In this document: positions 8,742-16,897 of the stretch, piece by piece
Layout: every line of letters starts with the position of its first letter
Position numbering within the stretch: position 1 is the first letter of the stretch
Origin: Candidatus Lambdaproteobacteria bacterium
Lineage (GTDB): Bacteria > SAR324 > JACQKK01
Direction: 5' to 3'
NCBI GenBank assembly: GCA_016204605.1
Contig: JACQKK010000097.1
Location: forward strand, 1 to 42,031
Length of the DNA: 42,031 bases
The notes under the pieces: generated by a model
The model's input: only the letters and a program-made list of their open reading frames with translations
Told to the model about the DNA's origin: nothing
Database searches by the model: none
Program-made: the position numbers and the translations under genes

Positions 8742-10103
8742 TCACTCCGGGTCGAGCAGCCCGGCCCACTCGCCGCCCAGGAAGCGGGAGAACCCCTCCA
8801 GCGCGCCCGGGATAAGGGGCTCCAGCCGCACGAGGTCGGATGGCGCCACCCAGCGGGCGTCGGCCACCTCCTCGACGCGAGCGGCGAGCGTCTCCACGTC
8901 TTCCACCTCGACCTCGACCCAGTGCAGCTCGAACTCGCCCGAGACGCTGGCGCTCGTACCCAGCGTGTGCAGGGCGCGGCCGGTGAGGTTCAGCTCCTCC
9001 TGCAGCTCGCGCACGGCGGCGTCGGTGGGCGCTTCCCCCGACTCGACCACGCCTCCGGGCAGCCCCCAGAACCCCGCGGCGCGCTTGAGGTGGTCGGCCC
9101 GGCGGATCATCAGCACGCGCCCGTTGTTCCGCACCAGCGCCAGCGCCCCCTTGGGCCGATACAGGTCGCGCCGCAGGCGATAGACTCCGCTCTTGCGGTC
9201 GAACACCTGAATCTCCTGGAGATTCCGATACTTGCGCAGCAGGCGCTCGAAATCGCTGTTGCGGATGCGGGCCTCGGGTAGGCTGGGCAGACGGAACTGC
9301 CTGAAGCTCTGCCGGCGTGCCGACTCCTCGATCCGGGCGCCGAGCTCCTGGGCGAACTTGCTGATCAGCGGCAGATCCTTGCGGTGGTCGGCCCGCAGCT
9401 TCTCGGACTGGGCGAGCTTCTGGGCCAGCCGCGCCAGGCTCTGCAGCGTCGTCAGGTACTCGCTTTCCGAAAGCTGGAGGTTGCGCAGGGAGATCTCGCT
9501 CCACTGGTCGTAGATGGAGAACAGGTTGTGGACGTCGTCGCGCAGGTACTCGAAGATGCGATCCGGGATGGCCTTGCCGGCCCGGTTGCGCAGCACCCCG
9601 GTCAGCATGAAGCTGACCTGCTTCGAGGAGATCGTCTCCTCGCGGTGGATGCCGAACACCTTCTCCAGGTTCTTCAAGGAGACCTGGCGGTTGAACGTCC
9701 GCCGGTAGAACTCCTGGCGCAGGTCGATGTGGTCGAAGTTGGCGAGCACCGACCGCGCCGGATCGGCCACGTTGTGGCGTTCCATCCGGTCGCGGATCCA
9801 GGGCAGGTCGTTCTCGAGCCCCGAAAACGTGAGCAGCTTGGGGTTGGGATGGCGGGCGTGAAACTCGGCCAGCTGATCGAGGAACCACGTGATCAGCTCC
9901 GGCTCGTCTTCCCGGGCCGTGACGGAGCCGATGCAGCCCTCGGAGCGCGCGCGGGCCTGATCGTACCACTCGATGCCGATCATGCAGATGACGCCGCGGC
10001 CGCCCGGGAACGAGTTGGCCATCTCCACGTCGAATGCCAGCACCTCCTCGGAGACCCCGAGTTCCTTCTCAAACGTATACGGGCGGACGTCCATGATCCT
10101 CAT
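8742..10103 (-). CDS. RNase H-like 3'-5' exonuclease fused to a Nudix hydrolase domain
   Basis: A 453-aa two-domain protein. Residues about 20-210 read like an RNase H-fold (DEDD-type, YprB-like) exonuclease: LAFDVEMANS with D25 and E27, LLTFSGLENDLPWI (motif II region), FDHIDLRQEFYRRTF, and YLRDDVHNLFSIY (motif III Y-x3-D). A charged linker (about 225-320) rich in Arg and Gln follows. The C-terminal third is a Nudix domain: GGVVESGEAPTDAAVRELQEEL near 350-371 fits G-x5-E-x7-R-E-U-x-E-E, although the last glycine of the box is Asn. ATG 10103 was chosen where the exonuclease homology begins; no strong Shine-Dalgarno is seen. It may degrade nucleic acid ends and hydrolyse a nucleoside-diphosphate derivative. 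The pairing in one chain is unusual. Confidence 0.75.
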   Translation of the reverse strand: MRIMDVRPYTFEKELGVSEEVLAFDVEMANSFPGGRGVICMIGIEWYDQARARSEGCIGSVTAREDEPELITWFLDQLAEFHARHPNPKLLTFSGLENDLPWIRDRMERHNVADPARSVLANFDHIDLRQEFYRRTFNRQVSLKNLEKVFGIHREETISSKQVSFMLTGVLRNRAGKAIPDRIFEYLRDDVHNLFSIYDQWSEISLRNLQLSESEYLTTLQSLARLAQKLAQSEKLRADHRKDLPLISKFAQELGARIEESARRQSFRQFRLPSLPEARIRNSDFERLLRKYRNLQEIQVFDRKSGVYRLRRDLYRPKGALALVRNNGRVLMIRRADHLKRAAGFWGLPGGVVESGEAPTDAAVRELQEELNLTGRALHTLGTSASVSGEFELHWVEVEVEDVETLAARVEEVADARWVAPSDLVRLEPLIPGALEGFSRFLGGEWAGLLDPE

Positions 10104-10442
10104 GCAAACGGCGTACGAATCGATGCAGCAGCCGACGCCGCCGCGCCGTTGCCTGGCCCTTCGGCCGAAGGCCACGCGGGCGCGGCTGCCCGGGGTGCCG
10201 GCGGGTCGGCGCGGCCGCACCGCCCGCTCCTGCCGCGCCAAATCCTGCCGCACCGGGGGGCCCGGCGTGACTTGACAACGCGGCGGGGATCACGCTCCAA
10301 TGGGTCGGTCATGCCTCATCGCGTGCGCAGCACCACCCAGGCTTGAGGGGCAGGTTTAGCGCGGTCGCACGGCTTCCGCCGCCCCTCGAACGCCATCGTG
10401 GCACCAGTGTACCCGAAAAATCCTAGAAAAGATCGACTGCCC
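10104..10442. other. Divergent intergenic region exonuclease-Nudix / trx-TPR
   Basis: About 340 bases with no credible gene. A GC-rich stretch is followed by a possible sigma-70 promoter at 10272-10301 pointing to the thioredoxin-TPR gene. In-frame upstream codons exist for both neighbours (10253 on minus, 10398 on plus), but the added residues look like translated non-coding DNA. Confidence 0.4.
10272..10301 (+). promoter_or_regulatory. Candidate sigma-70 promoter for the trx-TPR gene
   Basis: A perfect -35 hexamer TTGACA at 10272-10277 is followed, after 18 bases, by TCCAAT at 10296-10301, a 4/6 match to TATAAT. The expected start near 10308 would give a leader of about 135 bases before ATG 10443. 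The -10 is weak, so this is a candidate only. Confidence 0.35.
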
Positions 10443-11324
10443 ATGTCAAGCCAAAGCGCGACCGTCACCGAAGCTACCGACGTGAACTTTCAGGCGGCGG
10501 TGCTGGACAAGTCGCAGGAAGTGCCGGTGCTGGTCGATTTCTGGGCGCCCTGGTGCGGGCCGTGCAAGGTCATCGGCCCGATCCTGGACAAGCTCGCCGG
10601 CGAGGGAGCGGGCAAGTTCGAGCTGGTCAAGGTCAACGTCGACGAAAGCCCGATGGTCGCGCAGATTCTGCGCATCCAGAGCATTCCCGCCGTGAAGCTG
10701 TTCATCAACGGCGAGATTCATGGGGAGTTCCTCGGCGCCTACCCCGAACCCGAAGTGCGCAAGTTCCTCGAGAAGTACCTGCCCTCCGACGCCAGCATGA
10801 CGGCCGTTGACGGCATGCAGCTCTACCAGCTGGGGCGCACCGCCGAGGCCGCGCGCGTGTTCAGGGCCGTGCTCGAAAAGGAGCCCAGCAGCGCCGCCGC
10901 GCTGCTGGGCATGGGCACGTACCATATCGACCGGGGCGACGTGGCCGAGGCCAGCCAGATGGTCAGCCGCATCTCCGAGGCCGAGCTGGAGCGGATCGCG
11001 AAGAACGAGGGGCTCAAGCGCGCGCTGGCCGTGCTGCGCGCGCGCATCTTCCTCACCGAGGGCGCGGACAACGGGCGCGCCGCTGCCGGCAAGGATATCG
11101 GCGAGGACGACCTGGACGCGAGGTTTCAGCAGGCGTGCCGACAGGCGCTCAAGGGCGCTTTTCAGCCCGCGCTAGACGAGCTGCTCCGCATCGTCAGGAA
11201 AGACCGCAAGCTGCGCGACGATGGCGCCCGCAAGGCCATGCTTGCGGTGTTCGATCTGCTGCCGCACACCGACCCGATCGCGCAGGCGTACCGGCAGAAG
11301 CTGTCGTTCGTGCTGTTCAGCTAG
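10443..11324 (+). CDS. cnoX: Thioredoxin-TPR chaperedoxin (CnoX/YbbN-like) with an intact CGPC site
   Basis: A 293-aa cytoplasmic protein, close to the 284 aa of E. coli CnoX. Residues about 12-115 are a full thioredoxin domain: VLVDFWAPWCGPCK with C38-G-P-C41, then VKVNVDES and IQSIPAVKLFINGE with the cis-proline. The rest is alpha-helical TPR-like (QLYQLGRTAEAARVFRAVLEKEPSSAAALLGMG and a C-terminal repeat ending in YRQKLSFVLFS, typical of the family). The E. coli protein has lost the redox-active CxxC; here it is intact, as in many alpha- and other proteobacterial homologues. It would protect clients from oxidation and hand them to chaperones (family knowledge). The ATG at 10443 was chosen because MSSQSATVTEATDVNF starts the domain naturally. 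Confidence 0.88.
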   Translation: MSSQSATVTEATDVNFQAAVLDKSQEVPVLVDFWAPWCGPCKVIGPILDKLAGEGAGKFELVKVNVDESPMVAQILRIQSIPAVKLFINGEIHGEFLGAYPEPEVRKFLEKYLPSDASMTAVDGMQLYQLGRTAEAARVFRAVLEKEPSSAAALLGMGTYHIDRGDVAEASQMVSRISEAELERIAKNEGLKRALAVLRARIFLTEGADNGRAAAGKDIGEDDLDARFQQACRQALKGAFQPALDELLRIVRKDRKLRDDGARKAMLAVFDLLPHTDPIAQAYRQKLSFVLFS

Positions 11325-11468
11325 CCCCGGGCAAGCCAGGGGGGAGATCGGGGCGCGGGCCTCGCGGCAGTGCCGGCTGATCGGGCGGGCGATTCCCATC
11401 GGCCCGCGGCGCCGCTACCGGGACCAACCTCAGTCACACACCGCTCTCACCTCACACCGGTGGCGGCC

Positions 11469-11885
11469 ATGGCGCACAAGTTCGTCACGCCCATCCAGGC
11501 GATGTCGGAATCGCAGAAGGAATGGTTCGCAACGGCTATCGTCTCGATGGTGCTCGCCGACAACAGCATCACCAAGGCCGAAGTGCAGACGCTGCTGGAG
11601 AGCCTTTCCTTTCTCGGCGACCCGGCCGCCGTCGAGCGGCTCAAGAAATTCGTCCATTTCCAGACTCCGCCGCCGCTGGCGATTTTCCGCGGGTGGGAGA
11701 AGCAGCCCAGGTACCGGGCGGCGATGCTGCTGGACCTGATGCAGGTGGCGATCTCCGATCGGGATCTCTCCGAGAAGGAGAAGCAGCAGTTCTACGCCAT
11801 CGGCAAGCTGCTGGCCTTCCCGGCCGACAAGATCGACGCCTTGCTGGCCCACGGCGCCAAATCCATCGAAACGATGACCGAGTAG
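11469..11885 (+). CDS. TerB-like (tellurite resistance TerB fold) protein
   Basis: A 138-aa, mainly helical protein. SQKEWFATAIVSMVLADNSITKAEVQTLLESLSFL and LLDLMQVAISDRDLSEKEKQQFYAIGKLL form two copies of the TerB/DjlA-type motif in which a D-x-x-(I/L)-(T/S)-x-x-E loop resembles a metal-binding site. ATG 11469 is used since the upstream in-frame residues are unsupported. It follows the trx-TPR gene by 145 bp on the same strand and converges on the pentapeptide gene with only 6 bases between stops. No other ter genes are present, so tellurite resistance itself should not be assumed. The precise role is unknown. Confidence 0.65.
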   Translation: MAHKFVTPIQAMSESQKEWFATAIVSMVLADNSITKAEVQTLLESLSFLGDPAAVERLKKFVHFQTPPPLAIFRGWEKQPRYRAAMLLDLMQVAISDRDLSEKEKQQFYAIGKLLAFPADKIDALLAHGAKSIETMTE

Positions 11886-11891
11886 CTCCGC

Positions 11892-13877
11892 TCACGGTCC
11901 GGCGCCCGGTGGCGGCGTGACGGCTCCGCCGCCCGGCGCAGTCTCCGGCGTCCCGGCCGGCGTTTCGGGCGGTGGAGCACCACCCGCGGGCGCCACTGGC
12001 GGTGCGCCCGCCGGCGGGCCTTTTGCACCCCCGCCTGCAGGAGGAGTTGCCGGTTCCGGCGACACCGGGACGCTCGGCGACCCTTGCCCCGCCGGCCCCG
12101 GCGGGGCGGCGGCCGGCTCTGCGACAGCGGGAGCGGCAGGCGCGGCGGCGGCGGGAGCGGCCGGTGGCGCGGGCGGCTCCTGGGGCGGCACGGCTGCGGG
12201 CGTCGTGGTTGTGGCGGGCTCTGGGGCGCCAAGTTTCGCGGCGGCAGGCTGTGCGGCGCCAGGCTCGCCGGCGGGCGGGGCGGCGGCGGCAGGCGCGGCG
12301 GCGGCCGGAGCGGCTGGTGGCGCGGCAGCGGGCGCGGCGGCGGCGGGAGCGGCCGGTGGCGCGGGCGGCTCCTGGGGCGGCACGGCTGCGGGCGTCGTGG
12401 TTGTGGCGGGCTCTGGGGCGCCAAGTTTCGCGGCGGCAGGTTGTGCGGCGCCAGGCTCGCCGGCGGGCGGAGCGGAGGCGGCAGGCGCGGCGACGGCCGG
12501 AGCGGCTGGTGGCGCGGCAGCGGGCTCGGCGGCGGGCAGGGCGGCGGCAGGAGCGGACTCGGGCAGCACCCGCGCGATCCACTGGGGCTGTCCGACATAG
12601 CCCCAGCCTTCGGCCTCGCGCCGGTACGTCTCGTCAAAGCGGGCGCCATCGACGTCGGCGCCCTCCCACAGCACGCGGTCGATGCGCGTCCCCTCGAACC
12701 GGACATCGCGCAGGACGGCGAACTGGAAGTTGCAGCGCGATACTTGCGCCTCGGAAAGGTTCGCGCCCGACCAGTCGGCGTAGCTGGCCTCCACGTCGGT
12801 GAGCGCCACGCGGTGCAGGTCGATGCCGCGGAGATCCGCCCCCTTCAGGTTGCGCAGCCCTGCGCGCACGGCACGGCCGAGTTCCTGCGCGGCGAACCGG
12901 CCCTCCGCCTGCCCTGCGCGCAGCCAGTCGGGCAGACCCGATGCGCCCACGAGGCGCACCCCTTCCACGCGCGGGCGCAGCAGCGCCGCCCGATCGAGCC
13001 GCGCGCCGGAAGCCTCGGCATTCAGCAGCGACGTTTCGTACAGGTAGGCGCCGATCAGGTTGGCCCCCGTGAGCAGGGCGCCCTCCAGGTCGGCCCGGGC
13101 CAGGTTGGTCTCCAGCAGCACCGCACCCTCCAGGCGCGCCTGCACGAACCGGCCGTTGACCAGGTAAGCCCGGGAGAGCTCCGCCCCGCCGAAATCGGCG
13201 CCAGTCGCCTGCACGCCGGAGAGGTTCGCCAGCCGCAGCGAGGCGTTCTGGAACACCGCGGTTTCCAGGCGCGCCTCGAGCAGGCTGGCCCGATCGAACT
13301 GAGCGCCCCGGGCCTGGGCGCCCGTGAAGTCGGCGCGGTAGAACAGGCCCCCGCCGGCCTGGGCGCGGGCGAGCTGCGTGCCGCGGAACTGGGCATGGTG
13401 GAAGCGCCCCTGCAGGCGGGCCTGCGTGAGATTCGCGGCGCTGAAGTTCGCGCCGTCGGCCAGCGCGCCGGTCAGGTTCGCGCCGGTGAGTTCGGCCTGC
13501 TGGAAATCCACCCCGCGCAGGTCGGCTCGGCGCAGGTCCACCCCGGGCAGCTTCGCCCCGGCGAAGCTGCATCGCGTCAGGTCGGCGCCCGGCTTCGGCG
13601 TGGCGCATTCGGGGGGGACTGCCCCCGCCGCCCGTCCGCCGGCGAGGAGCAGCAGCAGGAGCAGCCCGGCGATGGCGCGGCCCGCGCCCCGGCGAAGCGG
13701 GAGCCCGCGCGTTCCGGCGCAGGCGAGGGGCCGGCGGCCGGCCGCGGCGCTCAGACGGGAGTGTGCGGAACGCGCCGCCCTCCGATCGGACGACCGGCGG
13801 GGCTGGTGTGCGACGCCAATACGAACCTGCGGGGGAATGACACCCGAGCGCGGAGACCCTCGTGCGCCGAGCGGCAT
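11892..13877 (-). CDS. Pentapeptide-repeat protein with membrane/signal segment and long Pro/Ala tail
   Basis: A 661-aa protein in three parts. An N-terminal basic stretch leads to a hydrophobic segment, AIAGLLLLLLLAGG (about 69-82), a likely signal or anchor. Residues about 93-430 are an extended pentapeptide-repeat region with A(D/N)LXX units such as DLRRADLRGVDF, ANLTGALADGANF and GADLRGIDLHRVAL, predicted to form a right-handed quadrilateral beta-helix. From about 455 to the end the chain is low-complexity Pro/Ala/Gly/Thr, containing a 64-residue unit present twice in tandem. ATG 13877 is the only canonical start near the hydrophobic segment, but its 68-residue leader is odd, so an alternative start closer to the segment is possible. 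It begins 23 bases after the TPR gene stop, so the two are probably one operon. Function unknown. Confidence 0.72.
   Translation of the reverse strand: MPLGARGSPRSGVIPPQVRIGVAHQPRRSSDRRAARSAHSRLSAAAGRRPLACAGTRGLPLRRGAGRAIAGLLLLLLLAGGRAAGAVPPECATPKPGADLTRCSFAGAKLPGVDLRRADLRGVDFQQAELTGANLTGALADGANFSAANLTQARLQGRFHHAQFRGTQLARAQAGGGLFYRADFTGAQARGAQFDRASLLEARLETAVFQNASLRLANLSGVQATGADFGGAELSRAYLVNGRFVQARLEGAVLLETNLARADLEGALLTGANLIGAYLYETSLLNAEASGARLDRAALLRPRVEGVRLVGASGLPDWLRAGQAEGRFAAQELGRAVRAGLRNLKGADLRGIDLHRVALTDVEASYADWSGANLSEAQVSRCNFQFAVLRDVRFEGTRIDRVLWEGADVDGARFDETYRREAEGWGYVGQPQWIARVLPESAPAAALPAAEPAAAPPAAPAVAAPAASAPPAGEPGAAQPAAAKLGAPEPATTTTPAAVPPQEPPAPPAAPAAAAPAAAPPAAPAAAAPAAAAPPAGEPGAAQPAAAKLGAPEPATTTTPAAVPPQEPPAPPAAPAAAAPAAPAVAEPAAAPPGPAGQGSPSVPVSPEPATPPAGGGAKGPPAGAPPVAPAGGAPPPETPAGTPETAPGGGAVTPPPGAGP
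12139..12522. repeat. Tandem duplication of 192 bp inside the pentapeptide gene
   Basis: Two head-to-tail copies of a 192-bp unit, 12139-12330 and 12331-12522, differ at only a handful of bases. The unit length is a multiple of three, so the frame is kept and the protein gains a duplicated 64-residue Pro/Ala/Thr module containing PEPATTTTPAAVPPQEPP. Near-identity at DNA level points to a recent duplication or to conversion between copies. Confidence 0.9.
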
Positions 13878-13900
13878 GCGCTTCTGCGGCACGGGTCGGC

Positions 13901-15460
13901 TCAGGCGGTCTGCTGCGTGGCGGGAGGAGCCTCCGCCGGCCCGAGATCGCCCCCGGTGAGCTGCTTCCATCGCTTGAGGGCGTTGCCGGCGAGAATCTCC
14001 TCTCCCTCCTCCTCGTACCACTCGGCCAGCTCGACCCAGCGTTCCGGCTTTTCCTCGATCTGCACGGCCTTGAGCAGCATCTGGATCGCCATGCTGCGGC
14101 TGCCCTTCTCCAGCCGCTGGTGGGCTTCGGTCTCGTAGTTGGCGGCCGCCTCCGCGAGCTTGGTGTGGGCCTCCTCGTGGTCGGGATTGATCTTGAGGAG
14201 ACGCTTCAGGGCATGCACGTATTTCTCTTCGTTCTTCTGGTTGAAGTACATCACGGCCAGCTTCTCCAGCCAGAACGGCACCTGCTTCTCATAGGCGAGG
14301 TTTTCGAAGACCGGAATGGCCTCGATGTACTTGCGGCGCTCGAAGATTTCCTGGGCGTGGGCCTCGACCTTGGCGGTCTCGAAGTCCCACAGCGATTTCG
14401 AGAGCAGATCGCCCAGGTACACGAAGAACTTGAGCGTCTGGAACGCTTTCTTCTGCTGGCGGTAGAGCAGCCCGAGATTGAGCACGGTGGTGCGGTCGAA
14501 GCGGTGCCGTTCGAGATTCTTCAGCAGCAGCCCCTCCGCCTCCTGGAACTCGGACTTGTGGAGCATCAACGCCACCGCCAGGTTGTTGGGCGGCAGGCGC
14601 TGCTCCGGATCGATCTCCAGCGCGGCCCGGTAGTGCTGGATCGCGAGTTCGCCGAACTGATTCAGGTCGTAGAGGAGCGCGAGATTGAACTCGCATTCCC
14701 AGTTGCCCGGCTCGGCATCCACATCGCCCTTGAGCTCCTGGATCATGCGTTCCATCTGCTGAGCCTTGGCTTCCTCGGAGAGCTCCTCCTCGGGAGCTTC
14801 CGCTTCCTTGCCCTTGGCTCCTTTGGCCGACTTGGATGCGCGCGACTCATCGAGCGTCTGGTTCGGCACGGGCAGGAAGCCGCCGCGCCGCCCCTGAAAC
14901 TCGTAGCGCCGGAATTGCGTGTACGCCTCGGCCTTGTGGGTCTGTGAGACGAGCTCGCCATCGGCCGTCGCGATGCGGAACGAGCACGCGGCCAGGTTGT
15001 ACTTGGCCTCCGTCATCTGCGGATTGGCCTTCAGCACATAGGTGTAAAGCTTCACCGCCTTCGAGTACGAGCCCATCTTCCGCAGCACATTGGCGAGCTT
15101 GTTCATCAGCTCGACGTTCTGCGGGTCCAGCTTGAGCAGCGCGAACCCCACGCTCAGGGCCTGCTCTTCGCTGCCCTGGCCGGAAAACGCCTGCATCAGC
15201 TCAACGGCTTCCTTCTGGAGGCCGGGATTGAGCTGGATCGCATCCTGCAGGTCTTTCAGCGCCCGATTGTATAGCTTGCCATCGAAGTACTTCAGCGCGC
15301 GGTCCCAGAGTTCCTTGGCCCGCTTGTCGTCCTTTTCCTGGGTCGATATCAGCCTGTCCCAGATCGCCACGATGTCCTCAAGGTAACCGGTGTTGACATC
15401 GCTCCTCGCGGAGTCTCCCTGGCGAAGCCGATGCGATCCGACCTGCCTGATACACCTCAT
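13901..15460 (-). CDS. TPR-repeat protein of unknown function
   Basis: A 519-aa protein without signal peptide, built almost entirely of tetratricopeptide-like helices. Examples are LWDRALKYFDGKLYNRALKDLQDAIQLNP (about 50-78), LMNKLANVLRKMGSYSKAVKLYTYVLKANP, CEFNLALLYDLNQFGELAIQHYRAALEIDP, LAVMYFNQKNEEKYVHALKRLLKINPDHEEAH and a last EKPERWVELAEWYEEEGEEILAGNALKRWKQL. A charged Lys/Glu insert (SAKGAKGKEAEAPEEELSEEAKAQ, about 215-240) separates two TPR blocks. ATG 15460 is the only canonical start upstream of the conserved part and lies just downstream of a candidate -10, suggesting a leaderless message. The pentapeptide gene follows 23 bases downstream. It likely works as a cytoplasmic scaffold; no enzyme motif is seen. 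Confidence 0.75.
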   Translation of the reverse strand: MRCIRQVGSHRLRQGDSARSDVNTGYLEDIVAIWDRLISTQEKDDKRAKELWDRALKYFDGKLYNRALKDLQDAIQLNPGLQKEAVELMQAFSGQGSEEQALSVGFALLKLDPQNVELMNKLANVLRKMGSYSKAVKLYTYVLKANPQMTEAKYNLAACSFRIATADGELVSQTHKAEAYTQFRRYEFQGRRGGFLPVPNQTLDESRASKSAKGAKGKEAEAPEEELSEEAKAQQMERMIQELKGDVDAEPGNWECEFNLALLYDLNQFGELAIQHYRAALEIDPEQRLPPNNLAVALMLHKSEFQEAEGLLLKNLERHRFDRTTVLNLGLLYRQQKKAFQTLKFFVYLGDLLSKSLWDFETAKVEAHAQEIFERRKYIEAIPVFENLAYEKQVPFWLEKLAVMYFNQKNEEKYVHALKRLLKINPDHEEAHTKLAEAAANYETEAHQRLEKGSRSMAIQMLLKAVQIEEKPERWVELAEWYEEEGEEILAGNALKRWKQLTGGDLGPAEAPPATQQTA

Positions 15461-15497
15461 TACGCTATCATATACGCGATTTTTGTGTTGGGCACAA
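15461..15497 (-). promoter_or_regulatory. Candidate leaderless promoter of the TPR/pentapeptide operon
   Basis: On the minus strand TATGAT (15472-15467, 5/6 to TATAAT) lies 6 bases before ATG 15460. TTGTGC at 15497-15492 could be the -35, with a long 19-base spacer. Transcription would begin at or next to the ATG, and no Shine-Dalgarno exists upstream. The region is notably AT-rich for this genome. Confidence 0.35.
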
Positions 15498-16220
15498 TTC
15501 GATGGGCGGCTCCGTCGGCCGGAAGGGTGCGGGGTATCGCGCGGCCTCATTCCCGCCGCCGGCGCGGCTGCCCCCGCTCCCCGCGGCGCGGGAGAGCCGT
15601 GCCGGCGCCGGCGGCGCCGCCCTGATGGCCCGCGCGCTTCCAGCAAACGGCGCCGCAGCCCATGATTCGTTCCGGCAGTCCAGGCCGTATCGCCTCCGCA
15701 ACCGGCCATCGAAGCGCGTGCCCTGTGAAAAGGCGCCGCCCGATCCGGGGTGCCGGAACCCGCATCCTTGGCGGACGAAACACCGCCCGGTGCCCGGCCC
15801 GCCGCCATGCGCCCCGATTCTCGGGGCGGAGCCTGAGATCAGGCTTGCTTTTCTTCCGATCTCGTGGAAAAAAACCACAGGCTAGCTTGCCGCGGAAATC
15901 GGGTGCAGCCGGCCCATGCTGCAGGCGCAGTCCACGTTTCCGCTCTCAACCCCGGGGTACGGGCCAAGGGCTCCGGCGTATCGCCGGTGGGCGCCCGTCC
16001 CGTCGCTGATCCGTGCGCCCGCTCGCCTCGCGCGCAGACAGGCGGTGACCGCACTTGAACGAAAGAAATTCAGATGTAGATCGCCTTCCGTTGAAAAAAC
16101 TTCAAACCGGCGGCCGCACGGGGGCCAAGCGGCGGCGGGAGGCGGGAAGGGTGGCGCGTGGAGCCGGCGCGCGGGCGCGAGGCCACTGACCAAGCAGATC
16201 TCCGGACCAAGCAGACCTTC
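15498..16220. other. Long intergenic region without a credible gene
   Basis: About 720 bases between the divergent TPR gene and the HTH-like gene. Several open frames cross it on both strands, but they are Arg/Pro/Ala-rich, mutually overlapping and resemble no family, so I treat them as by-products of high GC. The only AT-richer stretches are 15841-15885 (TTTTCTTCCGATCTCGTGG and following) and 16055-16105 (TTGAACGAAAGAAATTCAG and following), the latter a possible promoter area for the HTH-like gene. No tRNA, repeat unit or hairpin with a T-run was recognised. Confidence 0.45.
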
Positions 16221-16817
16221 ATGGCGATCAACAGCAGGAAGGTGCCGAACCGCGACGAAACCAAGACGGTGGCGTGCATGGTGCGCGAAGCCATCGAGCG
16301 CAACGGCTTCAGGGACGTGAAGGAGTGCGCGCGCAGCATCAAGGTGCCCTACGATCTGTTCAACAAGGTCGTGGGCGGCCACATCCCCAAGGACGCCCAG
16401 TTGCTCGACTATGCCAGGAAACTGAAGATCGACAGCCGCGAGCTGATTCTGGCGGCCTACAAGGAGAAGGCGCCGGAAGAGATGAAGAAGTACTTCAATT
16501 CGGTGCTGCTGCTGGAGGATCACAATTCCGCCGTCCGCGAAGTCGTCGATCTGATGGATTCGCTCAACACCGACCAGCTCGAAGAGCTGCGGCACGTGGT
16601 AAGGCTGATCCGGAGTTCCAGTCGCGAATACTGCCGGAAGGCGGTCGCCCTGCTCGATCTTTACCAGCAGATGCCGGGCGATCTGTCCGACCACTTCGAC
16701 GCGCTGATCATGCTCGCCTTGCGCAACGAGAGCCTCGCGGGGCTGAAGGCGTTCAAGGAAGCCGTCGACCACCAGAAATCCGCGGTGACGGGCCGGCGCG
16801 GCAGGCTGCGGCCCTGA
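16221..16817 (+). CDS. Unrecognised protein with HTH-like N-terminus
   Basis: A 198-aa soluble protein. Residues about 14-70 (TVACMVREAIERNGFRDVKECARSIKVPYDLFNKVVGGHIPKDAQLLDYARKLKID) look like a small lambda-repressor-like helix-turn-helix, in which KECARSIKVPYDLFNKVV would be the HTH helices. The remainder is helical, with EEMKKYFNSVLLLEDHNSAVREVVDLMDSLNTDQLEELRHVVRLI reminiscent of dimerisation helices. ATG 16221 begins the plausible domain but has no Shine-Dalgarno. A GTG at 16158 preceded by GGGAAGGG is an alternative that adds 21 residues. Codon use is normal for the window. It precedes the dehydratase gene by 80 bp and may regulate it or be co-transcribed. I do not recognise a named family. 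Confidence 0.6.
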   Translation: MAINSRKVPNRDETKTVACMVREAIERNGFRDVKECARSIKVPYDLFNKVVGGHIPKDAQLLDYARKLKIDSRELILAAYKEKAPEEMKKYFNSVLLLEDHNSAVREVVDLMDSLNTDQLEELRHVVRLIRSSSREYCRKAVALLDLYQQMPGDLSDHFDALIMLALRNESLAGLKAFKEAVDHQKSAVTGRRGRLRP

Positions 16818-16897
16818 TCGCGGCGCCTGCGCGAGGCAACCCGGCGGCAGGGGCGCTCCCGCTCCAGCCGCCCCATCCCACCATTCGGAGAACGGCC

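Noticed and set aside
11469..11885. Calling the locus tellurite resistance
   Set aside because: Only a TerB-like fold is present; terA, terC, terD and related genes are absent.
15498..16160. Several open frames between the TPR gene and the HTH-like gene
   Set aside because: They overlap on both strands, are Arg/Pro-rich, and match no family; typical of high-GC non-coding DNA.
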